A stretch of 64,000 bases of DNA from assembly GCF_900459175.1 (NCBI RefSeq), contig NZ_UHFA01000002.1, positions 744,001-808,000 of the forward strand. The letters run 5' to 3'. The notes under the pieces are model-generated. The model was given only the letters and a program-made list of their open reading frames with translations, was not told where the DNA came from and did no database searches. Origin of the DNA: Streptococcus downei MFe28 (lineage in GTDB: Bacteria > Bacillota > Bacilli > Lactobacillales > Streptococcaceae). Shown here piece after piece: positions 17,523 through 27,476 of the stretch. Numbering within the stretch: the stretch's first letter is position 1; the number at the start of each line of letters is the position of its first letter. The position numbers were made by a program, and so were the translations under genes.

Positions 17523-20072
17523 TTATCTCCTAGATGATGAGTTGTTCTTAAAAAAGCGGTCAATATCGGCCTGACTAAGACCAATCATGGGGTCAATACT
17601 CAGTAGATTGGCTTGGGTTAGGCGGTAGGTCTCTGGCGCCACTTCGGAAGGTTCTTTGAGTGTTGTAGGATTCTTAATTTCAGGGCTTTGACTGGCCAGC
17701 CTTTGGTCCGCCCCGACGATAGTTGCTTGAGGGGCCAGGTCAGTCTGGCTGGCCGATGACCAATCAGGAACAGCTTTCTCTGCCGGATTATCAAAAGCTA
17801 GAGAGCTGGCTCCTTCGCTTGCTGCTAGTTCTTGCGGACTTTCAGTATCCTGGGCTTCTTGAGCAAAGCGTTGAATGAGGTAGGTTTTTCGTTGGGTCCC
17901 TTGATTTCTAACAGCATAATCAAAAGCAGAGACCTCCCCAAGCATAATCAATTTGCTCTTGGAGCGGGTGATGGCTGTGTAGATTAGATTGCGTTGGAGC
18001 ATGCGACCGCTCTGGCGGGTCAGGGGTAAAATGACCACCTGAAATTCACTCCCTTGAGATTTATGGATGGACATGGCATAGGCCAGGGTGATTTTATGCC
18101 ATTCATTGCGAGGATAAACCACTTCGCTACCATCAAAGTCCAGCCAGATTTCATCCTGCTTGCTCTCAGTATATTTGCCAGGAATCAGGTCGGTGATACG
18201 ACCGATATCTCCGTTGAAAACATTGAGCTCGGCGTCGTTAATCAGGTGGAGGACCTTATCGCCCTTTCGAAACTTGAGGTCATTAAAGAGAAATTGGCTA
18301 CCAGCTTCTTTTAGGGGATTGAGGAGCTCTTGCATCAGAGTGTTGAGGTTGGTAATGCCTGCTTGGCCACGGTACATAGGGGCCAGAATTTGGATTTCCT
18401 GTGCCTCTATTCCGCTACGAATGGCTGAGCTGACAATTTGTTGGGCCAGGCTGGGAATGTGGTTGGCCTGGGCTTCAAAGTAGGAGCGGTCAGCCTTCTT
18501 GGCGGTGAAATCTGCAGGCAGTTGCCCCTGACGAATTTGACTAGCCAAGGTGACAATGGTGGAATCTTCTGACTGGCGGAAGATTTTTGTCAGACTGACT
18601 TGGGGCAGGCTGGAGATCTTTAAAAGGTCAGCCAAGACCTGTCCCGGTCCCACCGAAGGTAGCTGGTCGCTATCACCCACAATAATCACCTGGGTGTTGC
18701 TGGAGATAGCGCTCAGTAATTGATTGGCCAGCCAGGCATCGACCATAGAAAATTCATCAATAATAATCAGATCACAGTCCAGATAGTCATCCAGTGTCTG
18801 AAAATCGCTGTCGTCAGTAGTCAGGCCTAGGTGGCGGTGGATGGTAGCGGCTGGTAGCCCCGTCAGCTCACTCATCCGCCGACTAGCCCGACCAGTAGGG
18901 GCAGCTAAGATGATAGGCAGGTCGCCCTTATTAAGGTCAATCCCCTTGAGCTGGGCATAGGTCTTGATCAAACCTTTGATGACAGTCGTTTTACCAGTTC
19001 CAGGTCCCCCTGTCAGGAGAAAGACTTTGCTGGTCAGAGCTTGAATAATAGCTTCCTTTTGGATGGTGTCATAGTGAACACCTAACTCATCTTGAATCTC
19101 TGCTAGCTCAGCTTCAATTTCCTTGTCTGAGTAGTCTTGCTCAAGAGGTAGGGCCAGAATCCGTTCCAGATTGTTTCTAATGCCTTCTTCGGCATAGTAG
19201 AGGGTATTGTCAAAGATACGGGTGCCTATGTTCTGCACCTTATCTTCAGCGATGAGGTTGGTCAATTCATTAGCCACTAAGGCTGGGTTCAATTCCACCT
19301 GGCGAGCTTCTTCTAGGAGAGTGACGGCATTTTCCAACAGGTCACGGGCTTCCACATAGGTATCGCCTCTTTCCAAGGAGGTTTCGGTCAGACTATGAAC
19401 CAGGGCTGCCCGAAAGCGTTGGGGGGAGTCGCTCTCAATCCCTAACTGCTGGGCCAGATTATCTGCAATCTTAAAGCCAATCCCCTTGATATCTTCGACT
19501 AAACGGTAGGGATTCTCCTGGAGAATATCTAGAGTCTCTTCCTTGTAGCTATCATAGATGTCCAGGGCCTGGCGGTTACTGAGGCCAAATTCAGCCAATT
19601 TTGAGAGAATTTGCTCGGTTCCATAGTTGGCCCTCAGCCGAGCTAGAAAATTTGCTCGATTGGTCTTGGAAAGACCAGAGATGGCTTCTAGCTTATCGGG
19701 TTGGGCCAAGATTTTGTCGATAGTATTGTCATCGCCATAGGTCTCAACAATTCTTTGGGCAGTCTTTTTCCCAATCCCCTTAAAATTATCGCTAGAGAAA
19801 TACTTAATAAGGCCCGCCGAGGTCAACTGGGCGCGTTCGTATCGGCTGACTTTCAACTGTTCGCCGTACTTGGGGTGCTGGGTCAACTGGCCCCAGAAGG
19901 TATAGTCCTCTCCCTCCATGATGTCGGCCATCGTACCCGTGATGATGATTTCAAAATCGTCGAAATCAGGAGCATTAGTCTCCTCAATCTCTAGGAGGAG
20001 GATCTTAAAGAAGTTACTAGCATTTTCAAAAATAATGCGTTCAACAGTTCCTGAAAAATAGAGTTCTGTCAT
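17523..20072 (-). CDS. recD2: ATP-dependent 5'-3' DNA helicase RecD2
   Basis: An 849-aa SF1B helicase. The N-terminal domain carries HhH-like repeats (DNFKGIGKKTAQRIVETYG, EDIKGIGFKIADNLAQQLG) typical of RecD2 in bacteria without RecBC. Walker A is FLLTGGPGTGKTTVIKG, Walker B is LIIIDEFSMVD, and later helicase motifs include VILPLTRQSGRM and NLIYTAITRSKSKL. A low-complexity C-terminal tail of about 90 residues ends in SIDPMIGLSQADIDRFF, as in other streptococci. It acts in DNA repair and replication-fork maintenance. The gap to lepB is 126 bp. Confidence 0.96.
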   Translation of the reverse strand: MTELYFSGTVERIIFENASNFFKILLLEIEETNAPDFDDFEIIITGTMADIMEGEDYTFWGQLTQHPKYGEQLKVSRYERAQLTSAGLIKYFSSDNFKGIGKKTAQRIVETYGDDNTIDKILAQPDKLEAISGLSKTNRANFLARLRANYGTEQILSKLAEFGLSNRQALDIYDSYKEETLDILQENPYRLVEDIKGIGFKIADNLAQQLGIESDSPQRFRAALVHSLTETSLERGDTYVEARDLLENAVTLLEEARQVELNPALVANELTNLIAEDKVQNIGTRIFDNTLYYAEEGIRNNLERILALPLEQDYSDKEIEAELAEIQDELGVHYDTIQKEAIIQALTSKVFLLTGGPGTGKTTVIKGLIKTYAQLKGIDLNKGDLPIILAAPTGRASRRMSELTGLPAATIHRHLGLTTDDSDFQTLDDYLDCDLIIIDEFSMVDAWLANQLLSAISSNTQVIIVGDSDQLPSVGPGQVLADLLKISSLPQVSLTKIFRQSEDSTIVTLASQIRQGQLPADFTAKKADRSYFEAQANHIPSLAQQIVSSAIRSGIEAQEIQILAPMYRGQAGITNLNTLMQELLNPLKEAGSQFLFNDLKFRKGDKVLHLINDAELNVFNGDIGRITDLIPGKYTESKQDEIWLDFDGSEVVYPRNEWHKITLAYAMSIHKSQGSEFQVVILPLTRQSGRMLQRNLIYTAITRSKSKLIMLGEVSAFDYAVRNQGTQRKTYLIQRFAQEAQDTESPQELAASEGASSLAFDNPAEKAVPDWSSASQTDLAPQATIVGADQRLASQSPEIKNPTTLKEPSEVAPETYRLTQANLLSIDPMIGLSQADIDRFFKNNSSSRR

Positions 20073-20198
20073 GATTTCCTACCTTTTTGGCTGGTTTTAT
20101 AGGAAGGGAGGCGCTGGTTGGCTAATAAAAAAGAGGGGTGGGAGTGGCTTAGTTGCCCTTCTCCTTTCTCCCTCGCTTGTTTTAGCAGTCTGACTTTA

Positions 20199-20843
20199 TT
20201 ATTCTGGATTACCGATTTTATCAAGAGGCCAGAAGCGGAATTTCACCTCGCCAACAATGTTACTGTCTTTAAAGGTTCCGACGGCCCGACTATCCTTGGA
20301 AACAATTCGGTCATCCCCTAGGAGGAAGTACTGGCCCTTGGGCACCGTAACAGTAAAGCTAGCATTGCCATCCTTATCAACGGTGAAAGATTGAGCTGAT
20401 TTAGCTAGCTGTTGGAAGTAGTCATTATAGGTATAGGTAGACTGGAGCTTATCCTTGACAAATTTAGCTTGGTAGGAATTGAGGTAGGGCTCGTTGACCT
20501 CCTTGCCGTTAACGGTCAGTTTGTCATGGTCGTAAGTAATGGTATCGCCAGGCAGGCCAATGACACGCTTGACGATTTGTTTGCTTTTGCCATTTTCATT
20601 TTCCTTGGCAACGACAATATCGAAGCGATCAATCTTGGCCGTCTTGACAACAAATAGTCTTTGTTTGCCGGCCAGGGTCGGATCCATGGAATGCCCATCG
20701 ACAATTGATGTGGTCCAAATGAAGATGCGACTGAGTAAAATGATGGCGAAGACGGCGATATAAAGACCCCATTCTTTCATAAAATAGAGAAAAGGGGAGT
20801 CGTAGTAGTTAATGTTTTTTTTCTTGGTTGTAGTAGCAGACAT
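20199..20843 (-). CDS. lepB: Signal peptidase I
   Basis: A membrane-anchored serine/lysine peptidase (214 aa) that removes signal peptides from Sec-exported proteins. One N-terminal transmembrane segment spans about residues 27-46, then comes DGHSMDPTL with nucleophile Ser52 and IVKRVIGLPGD with Lys92. LGDDRIVSKDSRAVG is the box E region. The insertion of about 60 residues between these is normal for streptococcal LepB. It lies 15 bp after rnhC in the same direction, an arrangement usual in streptococci. RNase HIII and SPase I are not functionally linked. Confidence 0.95.
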   Translation of the reverse strand: MSATTTKKKNINYYDSPFLYFMKEWGLYIAVFAIILLSRIFIWTTSIVDGHSMDPTLAGKQRLFVVKTAKIDRFDIVVAKENENGKSKQIVKRVIGLPGDTITYDHDKLTVNGKEVNEPYLNSYQAKFVKDKLQSTYTYNDYFQQLAKSAQSFTVDKDGNASFTVTVPKGQYFLLGDDRIVSKDSRAVGTFKDSNIVGEVKFRFWPLDKIGNPE

Positions 20844-20858
20844 GGCGTGTAGGATCCT

Positions 20859-21782
20859 TTAGTGATTCAATAATTTTTGGGCTTTTTTGGTATTGGCAAA
20901 GTGGAGCTTGGCGCAGTGCCTGAGCCCTTCCATGCCATAGGCCGCCAATAGTTGACTGGCCACCTTGTCAGATTTGGCACCAGCTCCGCTGGGCAGCTGA
21001 TAGCCCAAATCCTCTCCCAGCTTTTTGAGATTTTCTAGGAAGAGGTTGCGGGCAATAATGGAACTGACGGCAACCGCCAGATACTTGCCTTCGGCCTTTT
21101 CTTCAAAGGTTAGAGGGTTGGCAAACTGGTTGCGCTCCCCTTTTAGGTACTTCTTATAGTTGTTTTGGCTGGTGAAGGCATCAATGACGATCTTGTCAGG
21201 CTTAGGCACTTCCTGCAGGAGCAGGTAGATGGCCTGGTTGTGCAGAGCTACCTTAACCGATACGGCATTGTGGGCTTTGCCTGGGCCTACCACCTCATTG
21301 TATTTGGCTGGCGATAGGAGCAGGGCCTTGTGGGGAATTTTCTCCTCCAAAATAGGGGCAAGTTGCTGGATTTTGCGGTCGTTTAGGACCTTGGAATCCG
21401 CCACCCCTAAGTCTCTGAGTAGGGCCTGGTCACTCGGTCGAACCAGACTAGCGACAACGGCTAAGCCCCCAAAATAGGAGCCGTTTCCCACCTCGTCAGA
21501 GCCAATCAGGCTCAACTTTTCTTGAGCAATCTTGCCCTGATTGCTAGATTTAGTCTCTGAAGCCAGAGCTTCATCGCCTTGGTAGCCGAATCTTTGAGCG
21601 ACTTTTAGAGCTCTCTTGCCTTGAAAAACAATCTTGCCAGAAGTATAGACGAGGACAGTTGTCTCTTGGTACTTAGCCGCAAAGCTGACGTAGGGATTAT
21701 TGATAGCTATTTGGTAGTCAGCTAACTCGGTCATCAGGCTATTTGTCCGCCCTTGGCCCATTTTCATGACGAGAGTGTTCAT
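20859..21782 (-). CDS. rnhC: Ribonuclease HIII
   Basis: Degrades RNA in RNA-DNA hybrids. The 307-aa protein has the N-terminal TBP-like domain of the HIII class (residues about 1-85) followed by the catalytic part with [13 protein letters not shown] (Asp96, Glu97), VADSKVLND and KIVIDAF. The start MNTLVMKM is the first in frame. No Shine-Dalgarno sequence is visible and a TATGATAAAAT box lies only 7 bases upstream of the ATG, suggesting a leaderless or nearly leaderless transcript. It is divergent from zapA. Confidence 0.94.
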   Translation of the reverse strand: MNTLVMKMGQGRTNSLMTELADYQIAINNPYVSFAAKYQETTVLVYTSGKIVFQGKRALKVAQRFGYQGDEALASETKSSNQGKIAQEKLSLIGSDEVGNGSYFGGLAVVASLVRPSDQALLRDLGVADSKVLNDRKIQQLAPILEEKIPHKALLLSPAKYNEVVGPGKAHNAVSVKVALHNQAIYLLLQEVPKPDKIVIDAFTSQNNYKKYLKGERNQFANPLTFEEKAEGKYLAVAVSSIIARNLFLENLKKLGEDLGYQLPSGAGAKSDKVASQLLAAYGMEGLRHCAKLHFANTKKAQKLLNH

Positions 21783-21957
21783 GAAGACTATTTTATCATA
21801 AAAAGCTCTTGGCGTGATAGTTTGGAGTCAGAAAAATCTGAGTCTGAACGATTTATTTTTATCCCCAGTTTTAGGTCTTCTCAGCTGGCCTAGTCTTGCT
21901 TTTAGTGATTGTCTAAAGACTAAAATTACGGTATAATGACAAAAAAGAGGTGCACCT

Positions 21958-22266
21958 ATGACAAAGACAAAAAATCGCTATAAATTTACATTTGGACAGA
22001 AACCTTTAACCCTGACCACCGATAAGGATAATCTCTTTATGGAAGAAGTCGAACGGGTGGCTCGGGAGAAGTACGATAGCATCAAGGAGTCTTTGCCAAC
22101 TGCTGATGATGAAACGGTGGCTATTCTTATGGCCATCAATTCCCTATCGACCCAGCTCAGCCGAGAAATTGAGTTTGATAAGAAGGAAGCTGAGCTAGAC
22201 AGCCTGCGCAAAAAAACCTTGACCAATATTAAAGGACGCAAGGCCAGCAAGGCTAGTGGTAATTAA
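21958..22266 (+). CDS. zapA: Cell division protein ZapA
   Basis: A 102-aa FtsZ-ring-associated protein that bundles FtsZ filaments. The N-terminal beta-strand region (NRYKFTFGQKPLTLTTDKDN) and a C-terminal coiled coil (EIEFDKKEAELDSLRKK) fit the family. AAAAAGAGGTGCACCT precedes the ATG, and a TATAAT box (ACGGTATAATGAC) lies about 20 bp upstream. cvpA follows after 3 bp, as in other streptococci (zapA-cvpA-mutS2). Confidence 0.9.
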   Translation: MTKTKNRYKFTFGQKPLTLTTDKDNLFMEEVERVAREKYDSIKESLPTADDETVAILMAINSLSTQLSREIEFDKKEAELDSLRKKTLTNIKGRKASKASGN

Positions 22267-22269
22267 GGT

Positions 22270-22788
22270 ATGGTTTCTCTGATTATTCTCCTCCTTTTGG
22301 CTTGGAATTTTTACCTTGGCTATAGCCGAGGCCTTTTTTTGCAGGCCTTTTACCTGTTTGGAAGTCTGGTGGCTATTGTGGTTGCTGGCCTTTTTAAAGC
22401 TGGTCTGGCTCAGGCTCTCAACCTCTGGGTGCCCTATGCCAATCCCACTCAAGGGGGTAAGATGGCCTTCTTCACCACGGAGAATGTTTTTGGCCTCAAT
22501 CGCCTTTATTATGCTGGTGTTGCCTTTCTCATCATTTACTTGGCGGTTTACCTAGTTTTTCGTTTTTTAGGGGTCTTCGCCCATGCCTTTGAAGTTTCAC
22601 GCTTGGAGGAATTGGCCTACCAAAGAACCATTGCTGGCGGTCTGGCCGTCTTGATAACAGCCTTTGGCTTGGCTTTGTTTTTCACCCTTCTAGCCACCGT
22701 TCCCATGACTGGCCTACAAAATTTTCTGGCCGATAACTGGCTGGTCAAATGCTTGATTATGATTTTCCCCAAGTTTTTGTTTGAGTAA
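22270..22788 (+). CDS. cvpA: CvpA family membrane protein
   Basis: A 172-aa protein with four hydrophobic segments (about 2-22, 25-45, 78-100 and 120-145), starting MVSLIILLLLAWNFYLGYSRGL, the CvpA signature. In E. coli CvpA is linked to colicin V production; its role in streptococci is unclear. It is coupled to zapA with a 3-bp gap and was probably once followed directly by mutS2, now separated by a 400-bp composite repeat whose first base lies two bases after this stop codon. Confidence 0.88.
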   Translation: MVSLIILLLLAWNFYLGYSRGLFLQAFYLFGSLVAIVVAGLFKAGLAQALNLWVPYANPTQGGKMAFFTTENVFGLNRLYYAGVAFLIIYLAVYLVFRFLGVFAHAFEVSRLEELAYQRTIAGGLAVLITAFGLALFFTLLATVPMTGLQNFLADNWLVKCLIMIFPKFLFE

Positions 22789-22789
22789 T

Positions 22790-23189
22790 ATACTCAATGA
22801 AAATCGAAAGAGCCGAGGCAAGGAGCAAAGCTATCAAGCCACTAAAGTTGCTGATAGCTTACGGCAATCTCCATAGCGATTGCCTAACTCCCTTACTAAC
22901 CTCACAAAGTTGGTGAGATCGACCAACTTTGCTCCGCATCGCACGAACTGCAGGTAGCTCAAAAGGTCTGGGAGACCTTTTGAGGTTGGAAATAGGGAAA
23001 GCTTTGCTTTCCTCAGCAGGTACAGCAATGTGAGTTAACGATGCGACACGAGGTAGAAACTGTCGTTACACAGTTTCCACAGAGTTAGCCAGGGATATAG
23101 AAAACTACAATCGTAGTTTTCGTAGTCATTCTAATAAGAAATCATAGAGTGACTTTATCCGTGGGAAAATTTTTATTTTCGAAGAGTAT
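22790..23189 (+). repeat. Expanded RUP-like element F (400 bp) made of consecutive hairpins
   Basis: The ends are those of the 103-bp RUP-like elements (ATACTCAATGAAAATCG ... TTTTCGAAGAGTAT), and fragments of the normal core remain (CGAACTGCAGGTAG, GTGAGTTAACGATG). Between them lie seven short perfect hairpins: AAGCTATCA at 22828-22860, GGCAATC at 22863-22884, CAAAGTTGGT at 22905-22931, CTCAAAAGGTCT at 22958-22984, GGAAAGC at 22996-23012, GAAACTGT at 23056-23077 and GAAAACTAC at 23100-23121 (the left arm is given in each case). No coding potential. Confidence 0.75.
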
Positions 23190-23209
23190 TAGCTAATTCT
23201 AAATCTTTC

Positions 23210-23236
23210 AGAGCCTGCCTAGGCTCTTTTTTAGTT
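23210..23236 (+). terminator. Terminator between the composite repeat and mutS2
   Basis: Arms AGAGCC / GGCTCT with TTTTTTAG, probably the original end of the zapA-cvpA transcript. The remaining bases to 23460 hold no recognisable gene. Confidence 0.75.
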
Positions 23237-23471
23237 TTCTGGCTAGTTCTGTGAGCAGAGCCTAGGTCCAAGGATTGTCACTTGCGAGTTTTACTGGCTC
23301 CCGAAATTGTAGAGAGTATCGCATTCATTTGTAGTCAAACATGAATTGGTGGATTCTCTTCTTCAAAAAACGAAGGAAGTAGACAAAATGAAGGGTTGCT
23401 CCTCTTGTTTTCAGGGCTAAGGTCTGGCCAAGCCTTTGGCTAGTCGTTCTCTCAGTTTTTCCTTGGAAATT

Positions 23472-23487
23472 TGTTATAATAGCCTCA
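23472..23487 (+). promoter_or_regulatory. Extended -10 promoter of mutS2, apparently leaderless
   Basis: TGTTATAAT (TGN plus TATAAT at 23475-23480) ends 6 bases before the ATG at 23487. The expected transcription start falls on or next to the start codon, and no Shine-Dalgarno sequence exists. Confidence 0.55.
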
Positions 23488-25829
23488 TGAATACAAAAAT
23501 CATGGAAGCCTTGGAATTTGCCAAGGTTAAAAATCAATTTGAGCCCTATTTACAGACAGAAATTGCTCAAGAAGAGTTGCGAGACCTTCTACCAGATACC
23601 AATCGGGAAAAGATTGAGCGAGCCTTCGCAGAAATTGCTGATATGGAGGCTATTTTTGTCGAGTATCATGGCTTTTCTATTGGCTCTATCAAGAGCCTGG
23701 CTGAACCCCTGCGCCGTCTGGAGTTGGAGGCCGACCTCAATGTGGATGAGCTTTTGGCCATCAAGAAGGTCTTACAGGTCTCGGCAGAAGTCGGTCGCTT
23801 CTATGAGAATCTGGAAAATGTCCAGCTGACAGCGCTCCAGCGACTCTTTGAAAATCTGGAGGCCTTTCCCAAATTACAGGGCAGTCTCCAGGCCATCAAT
23901 GATGGTGGTTTTATTGAAGATTTTGCCAGTCCCAGCTTGGGCAAGATTCGTCAGCGAATTCACCAAGGTGAGGATCAGGTTCGCCAGATCCTCCAGAACT
24001 TGGTCAAATCCAAGTCGGATATGTTGGCGGAGAATCTGATTGCCAGCCGTAACGGTCGGTCGGTTTTACCTGTTCGCAATACCTATCGCAATAAGATAGC
24101 TGGAGTAGTCCACGATATTTCGGCTTCGGGGACGACGGTTTATATCGAGCCCCGGGCTGTGGTGCAGCTCAATGAAGATATCACTCAGGCCAGAGCGGAT
24201 GAGCGGCATGAATTGCATCGGATTTTGCGGGAGTTATCAGACTTACTTCGCCCCCATACCCAGACTATCCGTAACAATGCTTGGCTGATTGGGCATTTGG
24301 ATGTCGTGCGGGCTAAATACCTCTACATGCAGGAATATCAGGCCAGTTTGCCCAGTCTGTCAGAGGATAAGACAGTCAACTTGCTCAATGTTCGTCATCC
24401 TTTGTTAATAAATCCTATTGCCAATGATCTTCATTTTTCTAAAAATCTCTCTGTTATTGTTATTACCGGACCCAATACGGGCGGTAAGACCATCATGCTT
24501 AAGACCTTGGGTTTGAGTCAAATCATGGCTCAGTCAGGTTTACCAATTCTAGCAGATCCAGGAAGCAAGGTAGCTATCTTCAAGGAAATTTTTGCGGATA
24601 TCGGCGATGAGCAGTCCATCGAACAGAGCCTGTCGACCTTCTCCAGTCACATGGGGCACATTGTTGATATTTTGAAGCGGGCTGATGAACAGAGTCTTGT
24701 CCTGCTCGACGAATTGGGAGCAGGGACTGATCCGCAGGAAGGTGCCAGTTTGGCCATGGCCATTTTAGGACACTTGCGTCTCAGCGATATCAAAACTATG
24801 GCTACGACCCACTATCCTGAGCTTAAAGCTTACGGAATTGAAACCGCACACGTTCAGAATGCCAGTATGGCATTTGATATAGACAGTCTCAGGCCAACTT
24901 ACCATTTTATGCAGGGCGTTCCGGGGCGTTCCAATGCCTTTGAAATTGCTAGACGTCTGGGCCTGGCTAAGGTTATCGTGGATGATGCTGAACAGATGAC
25001 TAATCGCGAGAGTGATACCAATGTTATTATTGAGCAGCTGGAAGCGCAAACTGCTGAGAGCCGTAAGCGATTGGATCATATTCGTGATGTTGAACAGGAA
25101 AATCTTAAGTTTAACCGAGCCGTCAAGAAGCTCTATAATGAGTTTTCGCATGCTTATGACAAGGAATTGGCTAAGGCGCAGGCTGAGATTCGTCAGCTGG
25201 TGTCTCAGGCGACGGACGAGAGTAACCAAATCCTTAAACATCTTAAGGATCGTTCGCAGCTTAAACCGCATGAAGTGATTGAGGCTAAAGGCAAACTTAA
25301 GAAATTGGCTCCTAGTGAAGACCTTTCTAAAAATAAGGTTTTGCGTAAGGCTAAAAAGCAAAAGGCAGCACGTGCGCCTAAAGTAGGGGACGATGTCATT
25401 GTTATCGCCTACGGTCAGCGTGGGACCCTCATCAATCAGCTCAAGGATGGTCGCTGGGAGGCTCAGGTTGGTCTGATTAAAATGACCCTAAAGGAAGCTG
25501 AGTTCAATCTAGTGAAACATCAGGAAAGTCAGAAGGCCCGTAAGAAAAAACAAGTTAATGTTGTCAAAAGGTCCGCAAGCACGGGACCGCACGCCCGTTT
25601 GGATCTCCGAGGTAAGCGCTATGAAGAGGCTATGCAGGAACTGGATGACTTTATTGATCAGGCTCTGCTCAATAATATGGCTCAGGTTGATATTATTCAT
25701 GGCATCGGTACCGGTGTCATCCGTGAAGGTGTGACCAAGTATCTGCGCAGCCATCGTCATGTCAAGAGCTTTGGCTATGCCCCTCAAAATGCAGGTGGTT
25801 CGGGCTGTACCATTGCTAACTTAGGCTAA
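23487..25829 (+). CDS. mutS2: MutS2 endonuclease / ribosome-collision factor
   Basis: A 780-aa MutS-like ATPase without the mismatch-recognition domain. The Walker A motif is [14 protein letters not shown], and [15 protein letters not shown] is the Walker B/signature region. A long coiled-coil region (about 510-620) and a C-terminal Smr nuclease domain ([15 protein letters not shown] ... [13 protein letters not shown]) follow. It suppresses recombination and, in Bacillus, acts on stalled ribosomes. The start [15 protein letters not shown] matches relatives; the upstream in-frame ATG at 23436 was rejected because it would precede the -10 box. Confidence 0.96.
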   Translation: MNTKIMEALEFAKVKNQFEPYLQTEIAQEELRDLLPDTNREKIERAFAEIADMEAIFVEYHGFSIGSIKSLAEPLRRLELEADLNVDELLAIKKVLQVSAEVGRFYENLENVQLTALQRLFENLEAFPKLQGSLQAINDGGFIEDFASPSLGKIRQRIHQGEDQVRQILQNLVKSKSDMLAENLIASRNGRSVLPVRNTYRNKIAGVVHDISASGTTVYIEPRAVVQLNEDITQARADERHELHRILRELSDLLRPHTQTIRNNAWLIGHLDVVRAKYLYMQEYQASLPSLSEDKTVNLLNVRHPLLINPIANDLHFSKNLSVIVITGPNTGGKTIMLKTLGLSQIMAQSGLPILADPGSKVAIFKEIFADIGDEQSIEQSLSTFSSHMGHIVDILKRADEQSLVLLDELGAGTDPQEGASLAMAILGHLRLSDIKTMATTHYPELKAYGIETAHVQNASMAFDIDSLRPTYHFMQGVPGRSNAFEIARRLGLAKVIVDDAEQMTNRESDTNVIIEQLEAQTAESRKRLDHIRDVEQENLKFNRAVKKLYNEFSHAYDKELAKAQAEIRQLVSQATDESNQILKHLKDRSQLKPHEVIEAKGKLKKLAPSEDLSKNKVLRKAKKQKAARAPKVGDDVIVIAYGQRGTLINQLKDGRWEAQVGLIKMTLKEAEFNLVKHQESQKARKKKQVNVVKRSASTGPHARLDLRGKRYEEAMQELDDFIDQALLNNMAQVDIIHGIGTGVIREGVTKYLRSHRHVKSFGYAPQNAGGSGCTIANLG

Positions 25830-25895
25830 ACACGACTAATTAAGAATGTTGGCTTATGTCACGTCAGCTTTTGTATTAACTAGAGAGGAAAAGTC

Positions 25896-26309
25896 ATGAA
25901 AGGTTTTACGCACAAGGTTCAATACTATGAAACCGATCGGATGGGCATTACACATCATTCCAACTATGTCCGTTGGATGGAGGAGGCGCGTGTTTATTTT
26001 TTGGATGAGGTAGGTCTTCCTTATGATAAGTTAGAGGCTGATGGTATTATTTCGCCAGTTACTGCAGTAGATTGCCACTATAAAGCGACATCAACATTTG
26101 CAGATGTTATCGCTATTGATATTAGGGTTAGTATACTTAAGGGAGCCAAACTGGGATTTGACTATGTGATGACGAATCAAGATGGACAGCTGGTTTGTCA
26201 GGCACATTCGGAACATAGTTTTTTAGATAAGGCTGGACGGTTTGTTGCTCTCAAGAAGGTTTACCCTGACTTCTATGCGAAGGTCCAAGAAATGATCAAC
26301 CAAGATTAA
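25896..26309 (+). CDS. Acyl-CoA thioesterase of the YbgC/4HBT family
   Basis: A 137-aa hot-dog fold protein. The motif YYETDRMGITHHSNYVRWMEEAR contains the catalytic aspartate of the 4-hydroxybenzoyl-CoA thioesterase family (position 13). The physiological substrate cannot be told. AGAGAGGAAAAGTC precedes the ATG. It is followed by a HAD phosphatase after 53 bp in the same direction; whether they share a transcript is unclear. Confidence 0.88.
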   Translation: MKGFTHKVQYYETDRMGITHHSNYVRWMEEARVYFLDEVGLPYDKLEADGIISPVTAVDCHYKATSTFADVIAIDIRVSILKGAKLGFDYVMTNQDGQLVCQAHSEHSFLDKAGRFVALKKVYPDFYAKVQEMINQD

Positions 26310-26362
26310 CGAACACTTGTCACGGAAAAATCAGTCCTTATGAAAATTAGAAAGAAATACAG

Positions 26363-27178
26363 ATGATCAAACTTATTGCTGTTGATATGGACGGTACTCT
26401 TTTAAACAATCAGAAACAACTGCCTCAGGAAAACATTGAGGCCCTTCAGAAAGCTAGCCAAGCCGGTTGCGATGTTGTACTTTGTACAGGTCGCTGTCAG
26501 TCTGGTGTGGAACCTTATGCAAGGGAGTTGGGCTTGGGACAAGACAATGAATTTGCAATTTTAAACAATGGCTGCTCAACCTTTACGCTTAAGGATTGGG
26601 CCTTAGTTGATTACGTGACCCTGAGTAATCAGGAAGTCAAGGAACTATTGGATAGGGTCGCCGATTATGATGATATCTATTTAACCTTGACGGAGCAGGA
26701 ACGCTTTTTGGTCTTTGCAAATCAGGTGCCCGAGATTGTCGCCTATGATGCTAGTTTAATTTTCACTCAGGCTCAGACCATTTCTTGGTCGGATTTTCAG
26801 GCGGGGCATGGCCGAATTTTCCAGGCGATGATTATGGGAGATAGTGCTGCTTTAGACCGTTTTCATGACGAAAATTTTCCTTATTTTGATCAACATTTTT
26901 CCCATGTTCGCAGCCAGCACTATATTGTTGAAGCGCTCCCTAAGGGAACAACCAAGGCTTCTGGACTCAAGGCATTGGCCCAGCAACTGGGAATCGATCG
27001 CTCTGAAATAATGGCTCTAGGCGATGCTGCTAACGACTTAGAAATGCTGAAATTTGCCGGCCACAGTGTGGCTATGGCCAACGCAGCAGCCAGCGTGAAA
27101 GCAGTTTGTAATTACCAGACGGCCAGCAATGACCAAGCAGGCGTCGCCCAAGCTATTTATGAGTATGTATTAGATTAA
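26363..27178 (+). CDS. Cof-type HAD-IIB phosphatase
   Basis: A 271-aa cytoplasmic sugar-phosphate or flavin-phosphate phosphatase. Motif I is AVDMDGTLL (Asp8, Asp10), motif II is LCTGR near residue 41, motif III is the Lys near 198 (LPKGTTKASGLKAL) and motif IV is MALGDAANDLEMLKFAG. The cap region lies at about 85-190. The ribosome binding site is GAAAGAAATACAG, of moderate quality. A terminator follows immediately. The substrate is unknown. Confidence 0.92.
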   Translation: MIKLIAVDMDGTLLNNQKQLPQENIEALQKASQAGCDVVLCTGRCQSGVEPYARELGLGQDNEFAILNNGCSTFTLKDWALVDYVTLSNQEVKELLDRVADYDDIYLTLTEQERFLVFANQVPEIVAYDASLIFTQAQTISWSDFQAGHGRIFQAMIMGDSAALDRFHDENFPYFDQHFSHVRSQHYIVEALPKGTTKASGLKALAQQLGIDRSEIMALGDAANDLEMLKFAGHSVAMANAAASVKAVCNYQTASNDQAGVAQAIYEYVLD

Positions 27179-27207
27179 AAGGTTTGGTTGTGCGCCAAAC
27201 TTTTTTA
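27178..27207 (+). terminator. Terminator after the HAD gene
   Basis: Arms GGTTTGG / CCAAAC(C) followed by TTTTTT. It marks the boundary to the AT-rich bacteriocin region. Confidence 0.8.
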
Positions 27208-27476
27208 ATACTATTTGAAATAGAAGCGCTAGGTTGTTGTGATCGAACACTCCTCTGCTTTTAGTGTTTTGAATATCATAAAAGAGAGAACCAGCTTGAT
27301 TCTCTCCTGTGTTTAATTATTGACTATCAGCTATTGTATTGAATTAGCAGAAGAACGATACTGACTAATCCGAAATTATCAAACTATCTAATTTGTAGCA
27401 TAGTGATAATAAGCTTCAAGAGCTGTGAGACAAACTGTAAGACCTAACCCATACCACCGGATTACTAAAATAATTA

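Noticed and set aside
27300-27476. A possible frame ending ...IRWYGLGLTVCLTALEAYYHYATN on the minus strand
   Set aside because: It opens right after a stop codon without a start or ribosome binding site; could be a remnant but cannot be supported.
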